Part shown: piece after piece, positions 17,568-25,195 of the stretch
Position numbering within the stretch: the first letter of the stretch is position 1
How the letters are laid out: each line of letters starts with the position of its first letter
Assembly: GCF_005925345.1 (NCBI RefSeq)
Contig: NZ_SSHJ01000002.1
Span: 1 to 64,000 of the forward strand
DNA: 64,000 nt
Source of the DNA: Pedobacter ureilyticus
GTDB taxonomy: Bacteria > Bacteroidota > Bacteroidia > Sphingobacteriales > Sphingobacteriaceae
Direction of reading: 5' to 3'
Position numbers and translations under genes: made by a program
The notes under the pieces: model-generated
Told to the model about the DNA's origin: nothing
The model's input: only the letters and a program-made list of their open reading frames with translations
The model's database searches: none

Positions 17568-18641
17568 TTAATTAATCGCTCCTTCTTTCATTTTTTCTGC
17601 ATTTTCAGCAAATTGTAGCTTATCAATCAGCTCTTGGATATCGCCATCAATAACCGAAGGCAGGTTATACAAAGTTAAACCAATGCGATGATCGGTAACA
17701 CGCCCTTGCGGATAATTGTAGGTTCTAATCTTTGCAGACCTATCTCCTGTTGATACCATCGTTTTACGTTTAGCTGCAATATCTCCGTTTTTTTTCTGTA
17801 CTTCAATATCGTAAAGCTTGCTTCTCAGCATTTCCATGGCAATAATACGGTTACCCAATTGCGAGCGTTCTTGCTGACAAACCACTACAATTCCCGAAGG
17901 TTTGTGCGTTAACTGTACTTTAGTCTCTACTTTATTTACGTTTTGCCCACCAGCACCGCCAGAACGCGAAGTTTGCAATTCAATATCTGCTGGGTTCAAG
18001 TAAAAGTCAATTTCTTCTGCCTCTGGTAAAACGGCTACCGAAGCCGCCGAAGTGTGTACCCTACCTTGAGTTTCCGTATCTGGCACACGTTGTACACGGT
18101 GCACACCACTTTCGTACTTTAGAGTACCGTACACATCATCTCCTGAAACTTTTAAGACCACCTCTTTATAGCCCCCAGCAGTACCCTCAGTTACATCAAC
18201 AGTCTCTACTTTCCAACCTCTACTTTCGAAATAGCGAGTGTACATACGGTACAAATCGCCAGCAAAAAGCGCTGCTTCATCGCCTCCGGTACCGCCACGT
18301 ATTTCAAATACAGCATTCTTAGCATCCTCAGGATCTTTCGGAATCAACATTAACCTAATGCGCTCTTCCATTTCCTCTTGCTGCACCAACAACAAATCCT
18401 GCTCCTCTTTGGCCATCTCCCTCATCTCCGGATCCTTCTCGTTGTTCAAAATATCTTTATTTGCCTCAATATTGCTCATCACGTTCTTGTACACTTTGTA
18501 CTCCTCCACAATCTTGGTCAAGTCTTTATATTCCTTGTTTAAGGCAGCAAAACGTTTCATATCCTGTATCACATCCGGATTACTCAACTGCTCCTCTACA
18601 TCTTCCCAACGCAACTTAATGGCTTCTAATTTATCTAACAT
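17568..18641 (-). CDS. prfA: Peptide chain release factor 1
   Basis: 357 residues, the normal RF1 length. It recognises UAA and UAG stop codons and triggers peptide release on the ribosome. The catalytic GGQ motif is at 231-233 in [11 protein letters not shown]. The codon-reading motif is PDT (187-189, [10 protein letters not shown]), matching the RF1 PxT pattern and not the SPF of RF2. The N-terminal coiled-coil domain (1-100) is intact. It lies 163 bp upstream of tRNA-Asp on the same strand and may share the transcript. Confidence 0.96.
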   Translation of the reverse strand: MLDKLEAIKLRWEDVEEQLSNPDVIQDMKRFAALNKEYKDLTKIVEEYKVYKNVMSNIEANKDILNNEKDPEMREMAKEEQDLLLVQQEEMEERIRLMLIPKDPEDAKNAVFEIRGGTGGDEAALFAGDLYRMYTRYFESRGWKVETVDVTEGTAGGYKEVVLKVSGDDVYGTLKYESGVHRVQRVPDTETQGRVHTSAASVAVLPEAEEIDFYLNPADIELQTSRSGGAGGQNVNKVETKVQLTHKPSGIVVVCQQERSQLGNRIIAMEMLRSKLYDIEVQKKNGDIAAKRKTMVSTGDRSAKIRTYNYPQGRVTDHRIGLTLYNLPSVIDGDIQELIDKLQFAENAEKMKEGAIN

Positions 18642-18720
18642 ATTTTTATAAGAAAATCAATTTCATTGTTCCAATTAAAGCAAATCCCGCTTTACGTTTT
18701 ATTTTTTTTGTGTCCTTTAA

Positions 18721-18837
18721 TCGTCATTTCGAACGACAGTGAGAAATCTCTAAGTGGAATGTACTCTCTCAGATTTCTCAGTCGTACCTCTTTCGAAATG
18801 ACGCCACAAAAAAAGATACCACTTCAATCGGGTTTAT
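18721..18837. repeat. REP-like palindrome with flanking tail (copy 1)
   Basis: The arms CGTCATTTCGA and TCGAAATGACG enclose inner arms gagaaatct / agatttctc (18721-18803). They are followed by a tail containing cacttcaatcgggttta. The same palindrome plus tail occurs in reverse orientation at 23062-23181, and the palindrome alone near 48427-48525. Sits between prfA and the next gene. Confidence 0.75.
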
Positions 18838-18870
18838 TACACCAAAAACTGTGCAAAAAAGCAACACGCT

Positions 18871-19677
18871 TTAATTATCGGACAGCAAAAATACGGCTTT
18901 TTCAGTTAACACCGCAATTAATTTATTTCCCACCGCCACCTGCCTAATTGGAAGAGGCAGAGGTAGCTTTTGTTTAGAACTCTCAAAAGTGGTTGGATGA
19001 TATTTTACCAGGTCATTCCCCTTTAAATACGCAATCACATTGCTGGTAATATTAAAGTCTGAAAGGCTATCGATAGGAAGCTCGCGTAAGTAACCGCCAA
19101 ACCTGTCAAACTGTAAAACACCGGCGTTCTTTTGTTGCAAGAAAACATATTGATCAGACGCCGCCATCTTCTTGGCATCCCCTACTTCATCAAAAAGCTG
19201 GAAAAGGTTAGCCGAACGTACTTCCTCTATAAAATTACTACTCAATTTAATAAGTGCGTTAGCGGTTCTATCAAAAATCCATAAGCTATTATTGTTCCCC
19301 GATGCTACAGCCGATACCAACAGGTTACTATTCTTTGCAAAGGAATAGCTGGTAATTTCATTTAGATTATTGTTTAGCACTACCACCTGCTGAAAATCCG
19401 CATAAAAAAGCACTACCCGCAACGGATCCGAAACATCTACACTGTACAGTTTACCAAAGCGGTTATTGCTATACCGCCACTTCAGTTTACCCTCAGCGTT
19501 ATACTTTAATAACTCATCTCTGTCCGAAAGCAGGTACACATTATCCAAATTATCTGTATAAACAGACCTGGCAACGGTATCTATTTGAGCTACTTCCCTC
19601 AACTGCGCATTGGCTATGCCACTATTGAATAGCGCAACAATTAAACAATTAAGCAATAGAACAGCCAACCTTTTCAT
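18871..19677 (-). CDS. Secreted propeller-like protein of unknown function
   Basis: 268 residues with a clear signal peptide (MKRLAVLLLNCLIVALF...ANAQ, cleavage about residue 25). The mature part is rich in beta strands with repeated D/N-x-Y/L-hydrophobic blades such as DNVYLLSDRDELLKYN and NNSLWIFDRTANALIKL. This suggests a beta-propeller-like fold in the periplasm or at the cell surface. No catalytic motif is visible. It begins 16 bp after the end of the lpxH gene on the same strand, so the two are likely co-transcribed. Confidence 0.75.
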   Translation of the reverse strand: MKRLAVLLLNCLIVALFNSGIANAQLREVAQIDTVARSVYTDNLDNVYLLSDRDELLKYNAEGKLKWRYSNNRFGKLYSVDVSDPLRVVLFYADFQQVVVLNNNLNEITSYSFAKNSNLLVSAVASGNNNSLWIFDRTANALIKLSSNFIEEVRSANLFQLFDEVGDAKKMAASDQYVFLQQKNAGVLQFDRFGGYLRELPIDSLSDFNITSNVIAYLKGNDLVKYHPTTFESSKQKLPLPLPIRQVAVGNKLIAVLTEKAVFLLSDN

Positions 19678-19693
19678 GATATTCAGTTCCCTT

Positions 19694-20443
19694 TTAGGGA
19701 TTAGGGGTAAAATATTCTAACTTCAATTCTTCTCCATCAAAAACTGCGTATGAATTATAATTTAACCACTCGCCGGTATTGATATAGGTACTGTTTGCAT
19801 CCAATTTCATTTCAATTGGCAAATGCCTATGTCCAAACACAAAATAATCAAAGTGTTGCTTTTGCAGCTGCTCTTTAGCATAAATTGCTAACCATTCTTT
19901 ATCTTCTCCTAAAAAAACCTCCTCGGCCTTACTGGCCGCCCTACTATGCGATGACCAACCATTGGCAATACCCATGCCAATGCGTGGCGGCACAATGCCA
20001 AACAACCATTGGCAAATTGGATTTCTAAAAATCTTCCTCAAAAACTTATATTTCTTATCTCCAGGCCCCAATCCATCTCCATGATGCAAATAGAATTTCT
20101 TTCCACCTCGCTCAATAATTAATTCATCGCTTACAATTTGCATGCCCATCTCCTTAATAAAGTAATCTTTCACCCACATATCGTGGTTACCTTTAAAAAA
20201 GTAGATTTTTATGCCTTTATCAGACATTTCGGCTAACTTTCCTTGTAACCTAACAAAACCTTTTGGCACTACATACTTGTATTCGAACCAAAAATCGAAT
20301 ACATCACCCATTAAAAACAGTTCGCTACAGGTTGGCATAATAAAATTTAACCACCCTATGATACGATCTTCACGCCGCCTGCTTTCGGTGTGGTTTGGCG
20401 AACCTAGATGAAAATCTGAAGCGAAATATATGTTCTTAGTCAT
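19694..20443 (-). CDS. lpxH: UDP-2,3-diacylglucosamine diphosphatase-like phosphoesterase
   Basis: 249 residues of the calcineurin-like metallophosphoesterase fold. The metal-binding motifs are all present: SDFHLG (Asp10, His12), GDVFDFWFEY, GNHD, LHHGDG and FGHRH. The GDVFDFWFEY and HHGDGLGPGD segments are characteristic of LpxH, which cleaves UDP-2,3-diacylglucosamine to lipid X in lipid A synthesis at the inner face of the membrane. Length fits. The gene is followed by a secreted propeller-like protein. Confidence 0.85.
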   Translation of the reverse strand: MTKNIYFASDFHLGSPNHTESRRREDRIIGWLNFIMPTCSELFLMGDVFDFWFEYKYVVPKGFVRLQGKLAEMSDKGIKIYFFKGNHDMWVKDYFIKEMGMQIVSDELIIERGGKKFYLHHGDGLGPGDKKYKFLRKIFRNPICQWLFGIVPPRIGMGIANGWSSHSRAASKAEEVFLGEDKEWLAIYAKEQLQKQHFDYFVFGHRHLPIEMKLDANSTYINTGEWLNYNSYAVFDGEELKLEYFTPNP

Positions 20444-20698
20444 TTTTCCAAAGATAAGAATAAAGAGTAAGGCGCAAAGAACAAGGTTATGCTCGCTCTG
20501 CTCTTTAAAAATTTAGACACGTTTTAAAAACTAAGCTGTTTAATTATAGTAAAGAAAAGGTTTTTTCTTCCATAAGTAAAAAATAAAAAAGTGCCTCAAC
20601 GGCGCTGTTAAAACTGTTAACCTATGGATTTAGTAGTATTTTTACCTTTCTATCTAGAACTTATCTAAATAGCTGCCGTTTTTTAAAACTTAATTTTG
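20444..20698. other. Divergent intergenic region, no gene
   Basis: Lies between the divergently oriented lpxH and ferredoxin reductase genes. It must hold promoters for both; apart from the -7-like element at 20699 I see no repeat or structured element. Confidence 0.4.
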
Positions 20699-20706
20699 TA
20701 CTTTTG
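20699..20706 (+). promoter_or_regulatory. Candidate -7 element (TANNTTTG) before the ferredoxin reductase
   Basis: TACTTTTG matches the Bacteroidota -7 consensus and lies 17 bp before the ATG at 20724. A convincing -33 TTTG at the right spacing is not obvious. Confidence 0.3.
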
Positions 20707-20723
20707 CACAAATTTTATTTATT

Positions 20724-21734
20724 ATGATTTCTACTGATATAGCTATTATAGGCGCTGGGCCAGTTGGTTTGTTTGCAATTTTTGAAGCGGGCTTGTTAAA
20801 AATGCGCTGCCATTTAATTGATTATTTACCACAGGTAGGCGGTCAGCTATCAGAAATATATCCTAAAAAACCTATTTACGACATCCCTGGTTTCCCTTCG
20901 GTATTAGCGCAAGAGCTTATCGACAACCTAATGGATCAGGCTAAACCTTTCCACCCTGGCTTTACCTTGGGCGAAAGAATTGAAGGCCTAGAGAAAAGAG
21001 GAGAAGCAGATTTTGTGCTTACCACTAACATGGGTACTGTAATTGAAGCTAAAGTTGTAGTTATTGCTGGCGGATTGGGTTGTTTTGAACCTCGTAAACC
21101 TGCAGTTTCTGGATTGGAGAAATTTGAAAACGGCCGTGGCGTAAACTACATGATCTTAGACCCAGAGAAATACCGTGACCAAAAAATGGTAATTGCTGGT
21201 GGTGGCGACTCTGCCCTAGACTGGACTATCTTTTTAGCTGAAGTTTGTAGCGAGCTTACCTTGGTACACCGTAGTGAAGCTTTTAGAGGTGCGCCAGATT
21301 CGGTGGCTAAAGTAATGGAGTTAGCCGAAAAAGGAAAAATCAACCTAATTTTAAATAGCAACCTTAACGCGGTACATGGCGAAGGCAAATTAGAAACTGT
21401 TGAAATTATCCATAACAAAACCATGGAGACAATTTCTATAGAAGCAGATCACTTAATTCCTTTATTTGGTTTAAGTCCTAAACTGGGTCCTATTGAACAG
21501 TGGGGATTAAACATCAGCAAAAGTGCGATTGAAGTAAATGTTGATGATTATTCTACCAATGTACCAGGCGTTTATGCCATTGGCGATATCAATACCTATA
21601 CGAATAAGTTGAAATTGATTTTATGTGGTTTCCACGAAGCTGCTTTGATGAGCCACAGCGCATACCAATACATGAACCCAGGGGTAAAATATACCATGAA
21701 ATACACTACCGTTAATGGTGTAAGTGAATTTTAA
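20724..21734 (+). CDS. Ferredoxin--NADP reductase, thioredoxin-reductase type
   Basis: 336 residues. The FAD-binding GxGxxG is GAGPVG at 10-15. LPQVGGQLSEIYPKKPIYDIPG follows, a signature of the YumC-like, dimeric ferredoxin/flavodoxin reductases. The NADP-binding site is AGGGDSALDW, and the C-terminal FAD contact is YAIGDINTY. The redox CxxC of true thioredoxin reductases is absent, as expected. It transfers electrons between NADPH and ferredoxin in the cytoplasm. The partner is almost certainly the 2Fe-2S ferredoxin encoded 16 bp downstream. Confidence 0.88.
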   Translation: MISTDIAIIGAGPVGLFAIFEAGLLKMRCHLIDYLPQVGGQLSEIYPKKPIYDIPGFPSVLAQELIDNLMDQAKPFHPGFTLGERIEGLEKRGEADFVLTTNMGTVIEAKVVVIAGGLGCFEPRKPAVSGLEKFENGRGVNYMILDPEKYRDQKMVIAGGGDSALDWTIFLAEVCSELTLVHRSEAFRGAPDSVAKVMELAEKGKINLILNSNLNAVHGEGKLETVEIIHNKTMETISIEADHLIPLFGLSPKLGPIEQWGLNISKSAIEVNVDDYSTNVPGVYAIGDINTYTNKLKLILCGFHEAALMSHSAYQYMNPGVKYTMKYTTVNGVSEF

Positions 21735-21750
21735 CCGATAAGACACAACC

Positions 21751-22074
21751 ATGAGTGATATCAATATAACTGTTGAAGACAGAGAAGGAAATGTAGCTGA
21801 ACTAGTGGCGCCAACCGATATGGGGCTAAGTTTAATGGAATTTCTAAAAGCTAGTGAGTATGATGTATTAGCTACCTGCGGAGGAATGGCCTTGTGCGCA
21901 ACCTGTAGCGTAGATGTACTTGAGGGAGAAGAAAAACTGAACGAGATGAGTGATGATGAATATGCAATGTTGGATACTTTACCCGATTTACTCCCTAATA
22001 CAAGACTGGCTTGCCAATTACAATTAAGCCCTGCAATGGAAGGCCTAAAAGTTAGGTTACACGCAATGGATTAG
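21751..22074 (+). CDS. 2Fe-2S ferredoxin
   Basis: 107 residues. The cluster ligands are Cys43, Cys49 and Cys52 (ATCGGMALCATC) and Cys88 (RLACQL), a C-x5-C-x2-C...C pattern like adrenodoxin-type ferredoxins. The acidic segment EGEEKLNEMSDDEYAML between them is also typical of that class and binds redox partners. The gene follows the reductase gene by 16 bp, forming a two-gene electron transfer operon ended by an intrinsic terminator. Confidence 0.92.
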   Translation: MSDINITVEDREGNVAELVAPTDMGLSLMEFLKASEYDVLATCGGMALCATCSVDVLEGEEKLNEMSDDEYAMLDTLPDLLPNTRLACQLQLSPAMEGLKVRLHAMD

Positions 22075-22096
22075 TAACAATTTCTTGTAAAAACAT

Positions 22097-22129
22097 AAAA
22101 AAGTCCCGACATCGTCAGGACTTTTTTTT
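22097..22129 (+). terminator. Intrinsic terminator after ferredoxin
   Basis: The stem AAGTCC-C-GAC / GTC-A-GGACTT with an ATC loop is followed by eight T residues, 23 bp after the ferredoxin stop codon. Confidence 0.85.
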
Positions 22130-22156
22130 AGCTTATGTTAGCTGCCCTAGTACAGT

Positions 22157-22792
22157 TTATAGCTTAATTCCAACACCAAAACTACATAACCAAGGATCTA
22201 TTTTAGTATCCGCTACTACGGTAGCACCGCCAGCCACGCTCGGCACAGTAGTTACCCTTGCATCTGTACTTAGCCAAAGCTTCTTCACATCAAAGTTTAA
22301 GAATAGCTTTTTACTGATATCGAAATCTACACCTAATTGTGCTGCTGGTGCAAAAGCGTTTTTGTAAGAGGTTTGTGCAATAGCCGGCCCGTTTTTAACG
22401 CCGTAAAAAATGGTATAATTAACACCCGCACCGACATAAGGTTGCACCTGTGTACTTACAGGCATGTGATAAGCAAAAGTTAAGGTTGGGGGCAGTAGCC
22501 AAACTTTTCCTAAATCTACATTTCCTAAAGCGGTATTTACAGCGCTTACTTCGTGTCTAGTTGTACCTAAGATCAAATTAGCGGAGAAGTTCTTAATTAG
22601 GAAATAGGTAAAATCTAGTTCTGGAATAACCGTATTAGAAATGTCCACATTTCCTTTGATTACACTAATTTCTGCACTTTCTTGTGGAATTACTGCTGTG
22701 GCACGCAGACGCATTCTGAAGTCGCCTTTTTGTTGTGCAAAACCATTAACTGATAGCCCCGCGAGGAGGAGGAAGGTTACTATTTTTCTCAT
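22157..22792 (-). CDS. OmpW-family outer membrane protein
   Basis: 211 residues with a signal peptide (MRKIVTFLLLAGLSVNGFAQ). The mature chain shows the OmpW layout: FRMRLRATAVIPQ at the N-terminus, then alternating beta strands such as PELDFTYFLIKNFSANLILG and PTLTFAYHMP, VQPYVGAGVNYTIFYG in the middle, and a final aromatic/hydrophobic strand (CSFGVGIKL). It would form a small 8-stranded barrel for uptake of small hydrophobic molecules. The gene is monocistronic and flanked by repeats upstream. Confidence 0.85.
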   Translation of the reverse strand: MRKIVTFLLLAGLSVNGFAQQKGDFRMRLRATAVIPQESAEISVIKGNVDISNTVIPELDFTYFLIKNFSANLILGTTRHEVSAVNTALGNVDLGKVWLLPPTLTFAYHMPVSTQVQPYVGAGVNYTIFYGVKNGPAIAQTSYKNAFAPAAQLGVDFDISKKLFLNFDVKKLWLSTDARVTTVPSVAGGATVVADTKIDPWLCSFGVGIKL

Positions 22793-22869
22793 TTCGTTAT
22801 GTTATTTATTGAGACAATATTAACAGGAAACGAGCTTTAAATTAATGAGGGATTACAGAAGCTATAATG

Positions 22870-23098
22870 ATTTTGATTACTCTGCTTTGCGTTCTTTGCG
22901 TATACTTCAAAAACCTTTGCGGTGATTTTTAACGCGAAGAATGCAAAGCCTCGCAAAGAACGCGAAGGTTTTTAATATATTAGGAAACTAGCTTTTACAA
23001 ACCTCTATCCCGTTTGCTAGAGGTTTGTAAAAGCTTACCAATAGCACACAGGTTTGGGTTAATTAAACCCGATTGAAGTGAAAATACTTTTTTGTTGC
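22870..23098. repeat. Composite intergenic repeat (copy A)
   Basis: Fills most of the 524-bp gap between the OmpW-like gene and pdhB. It contains a ctttgcgttctttgcg-type inverted repeat (about 22885-22975). Next is a perfect 18-bp inverted repeat, 22990-23007 with 23018-23035, built on aaacctcta / tagaggttt with loop TCCCGTTTGC. A tail with taaacccgattgaagtg follows. The same three blocks in the same order recur at 62695-62885. No ORF is present. Confidence 0.75.
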
Positions 23099-23181
23099 GT
23101 CATTTCGACGAGGAACGAGGAGAAATCTGTTCGGTGGTAGCTGTTAGCTTTGAGATTTCTCACGTACGTTCGAAATGACGG
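23099..23181. repeat. REP-like palindrome (copy 2)
   Basis: The arms CGTCATTTCGA and TCGAAATGACG with inner gagaaatct / agatttctc form an imperfect palindrome. It is the second copy of the element at 18721-18803 and carries the same tail on the opposite side, so the whole unit is inverted. Confidence 0.75.
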
Positions 23182-23260
23182 CAAGACAGGCCACAAAAAG
23201 ATTGTAACGAAAAGCGGGACTTTCGGGCCCTAAGAACCACCGAAACCTGCTTTTCTAAAA

Positions 23261-23293
23261 ATAAAAAATCCCACTCTTTGCAGAATGGGATTT
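23261..23293 (-). terminator. Intrinsic terminator of pdhB
   Basis: AAATCCCA (23266-23273) pairs with TGGGATTT (23286-23293) plus inner pairs. On the minus strand a T-rich run follows, 24 bp after the pdhB stop. Confidence 0.8.
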
Positions 23294-23316
23294 GATATAT
23301 CATAATTTAAGTACCC

Positions 23317-24303
23317 TTATTTAGTTACGTACATCACTTCTTTTACCGCCTTAACAACTTTCTCTGCGTTTGGTAAACTTGCAGCAATTAAAGTTGGCGC
23401 ATAAGGCAACGGCACATCTTGACAAGTAACACGTAAAATAGGCGCATCTAAGTGATCAAATGCATTTTTCTGTACGTTGAAAGTAATTTCTGAAGAGATA
23501 GACGCTAATGGCCAAGCTTCTTCTACAATTACCAAACGGTTAGTTTTCTTTACAGAGTTGATGATGGTTGCATAGTCGATTGGACGAACAGTACGTAAAT
23601 CGATAACTTCTGCATTGATACCATCTTTTGCTAATTCTTCGGCAGCTGGATTTACCACACGGGTTAACATTTTACCAAAAGTTACAATAGTTACATCAGT
23701 ACCTTCTTTAACCACGTTAGCTTTACCAATTTCTAGATAATACTCTTCGGCTGGCACATCGCCTTTATCGCCATACATTACCTCAGATTCCATGAAAATT
23801 ACTGGATCTGGATCCAAGATAGCTTGCTTTAGTAAACCTTTAGCATCATAAGGTGTAGCCGGTATTACCACTTTTAAACCTGGACAGTTGGCATACCAGT
23901 TCTCAAAGTTTTGAGAGTGCTGTGCACCTAATTGACCTGCGTTACCAGTTGGGCCACGGAAAACGATTGGCACCGAAAACTGACCACCACTCATTGACAA
24001 CATTTTTGCTGCCGAGTTGATGATTTGATCGATCGCTACTAATGAGAAGTTGAAAGTCATGAACTCAACGATTGGTTTTAGACCGTTCATTGCAGCTCCA
24101 ATTCCGATACCTGCAAAACCAAGCTCTGCAATTGGCGTATCGATGATACGTTTGTCGCCAAACTCATCTAACATACCTTGACTAACTTTATAGGCACCAT
24201 TATATTGCGCAACTTCCTCGCCCATCATGAAAACGTTCTCGTCTTTGCGCATTTCTTCGCTCAATGCTTCGCGTAATGCTTCTCTGAATTGGATTTCTCT
24301 CAT
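23317..24303 (-). CDS. pdhB: Pyruvate dehydrogenase E1 component, beta subunit
   Basis: 328 residues from the ATG at 24303 (MREIQFREALREALSEEM); an upstream in-frame TTG at 24330 is less likely. It shows the E1-beta signatures MGEEVAQYNGAYKVSQG, the thiamine diphosphate-contacting DTPIAELGFAGIGIGAA, and GPTGNAGQLGAQHSQ, plus the C-terminal transketolase domain. With E1-alpha it decarboxylates pyruvate and reductively acetylates the lipoyl group of E2. The alpha subunit is not adjacent. Confidence 0.93.
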   Translation of the reverse strand: MREIQFREALREALSEEMRKDENVFMMGEEVAQYNGAYKVSQGMLDEFGDKRIIDTPIAELGFAGIGIGAAMNGLKPIVEFMTFNFSLVAIDQIINSAAKMLSMSGGQFSVPIVFRGPTGNAGQLGAQHSQNFENWYANCPGLKVVIPATPYDAKGLLKQAILDPDPVIFMESEVMYGDKGDVPAEEYYLEIGKANVVKEGTDVTIVTFGKMLTRVVNPAAEELAKDGINAEVIDLRTVRPIDYATIINSVKKTNRLVIVEEAWPLASISSEITFNVQKNAFDHLDAPILRVTCQDVPLPYAPTLIAASLPNAEKVVKAVKEVMYVTK

Positions 24304-24528
24304 TGTTTTGTTGAAAATTAACGAAGGCAAATATAATTATTAGTTTATTGCTTTGCAAAGGTTAGAAATGCTCATAATTGTAATATTATAAATAGGCTTT
24401 AGGCGATAGAAAATGTGCTAAAATGTTTATTTCGCCAAATGAAAATCTGAAACCGGTTTATTTCTATTTAGAAACCTCTTCGCTTAAATGGACAAAGTTG
24501 CCGTTGTTATCCAAAATAATAGAAACAG
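24304..24528. other. Intergenic, no recognised feature
   Basis: Upstream region of pdhB and downstream region of the acetyltransferase gene, both on the minus strand. AT-rich; no repeat, RNA or ORF recognised. Confidence 0.35.
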
Positions 24529-25089
24529 TTATATTCCCAAAGATTTATGTTTGATGTAATATTCAGAATCTAGTTCTTCATCTTGGAAGGTCATTTCTTT
24601 TTCTACCAATTTATTAAATTGATAATTGTTCCTAAGCAGAATTTTTCTAGAATTTCCATTTCTTGGATCTATCTTGGCTTCTATACTTTGTAGATTGATT
24701 TGCTCGAAACCAAATTTTTCTACCTCCACTATCGCTTCTGGCACATAAGCTTTCCCCCAATAATCTGGATGTAGCATGTAGCCTATTTCAGCTTTGTTTA
24801 GTTCTGGATAGAAATTTACATAACCCATAATTCCGTAAATCTCTGATGGGTTGTGGATATTGCTGACTGCCCAATTGATAGATTTACCTTCTTTAATTCC
24901 ATCGGTTAACATCTTCACTACTGCTAGCGCATCTTCCGTAGTTTTTGCCCTAGGCCTAGGGATGTAGCGCATGGCTTCTTCGTTGCCCCTAATTTTCATG
25001 ACGGCTTCAACATCTGTTGGAAGAACTTGCCTTAGTAGCAAACGCCGCGTTCTTAGTTCTGGGAACGGATTAAAGTGGAGGTTTAACAT
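24529..25089 (-). CDS. GNAT-family N-acetyltransferase (RimJ/RimL-like)
   Basis: 186 residues. The opening PFPELRTRRLLLRQVLPTDVEAVMKIRGNEEAMRYIPRP and the acetyl-CoA region ...NKAEIGYMLHPDYWGKAYVPEA, split by the usual beta bulge, are typical of the GNAT group that contains RimJ/RimL and spermidine/ribosomal acetyltransferases. IEAKIDPRNGNSRKILLRNN is the conserved C-terminal motif of the group. The substrate cannot be predicted. Monocistronic between repeats. Confidence 0.85.
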   Translation of the reverse strand: MLNLHFNPFPELRTRRLLLRQVLPTDVEAVMKIRGNEEAMRYIPRPRAKTTEDALAVVKMLTDGIKEGKSINWAVSNIHNPSEIYGIMGYVNFYPELNKAEIGYMLHPDYWGKAYVPEAIVEVEKFGFEQINLQSIEAKIDPRNGNSRKILLRNNYQFNKLVEKEMTFQDEELDSEYYIKHKSLGI

Positions 25090-25110
25090 AGTTTAAAGAT
25101 ATGATAATAT

Positions 25111-25185
25111 CGTCTTTGAGGCACGAAGAAATCTTAAAGCGAACTATATTTTCAGAGATTGCTTCGTACCTCGCAATGACGATGA
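25111..25185. repeat. Diverged palindromic repeat
   Basis: gaggcacgaagaaatct and agattgcttcgtacctc form an imperfect inverted repeat closed by cgtc and gacg at its ends. It is related to, but diverged from, the REP-like family at 18721 and 23099. Confidence 0.5.
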
Positions 25186-25195
25186 GTTCAAGTAA

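Noticed and set aside
18238..18651. 137-aa antisense ORF over prfA
   Set aside because: Shadow of prfA; Ser-rich product with no similarity to known proteins.
18666..18947. 93-aa ORF over the repeat between prfA and the propeller-like gene
   Set aside because: Mostly made of the REP-like palindrome; no independent coding signal.
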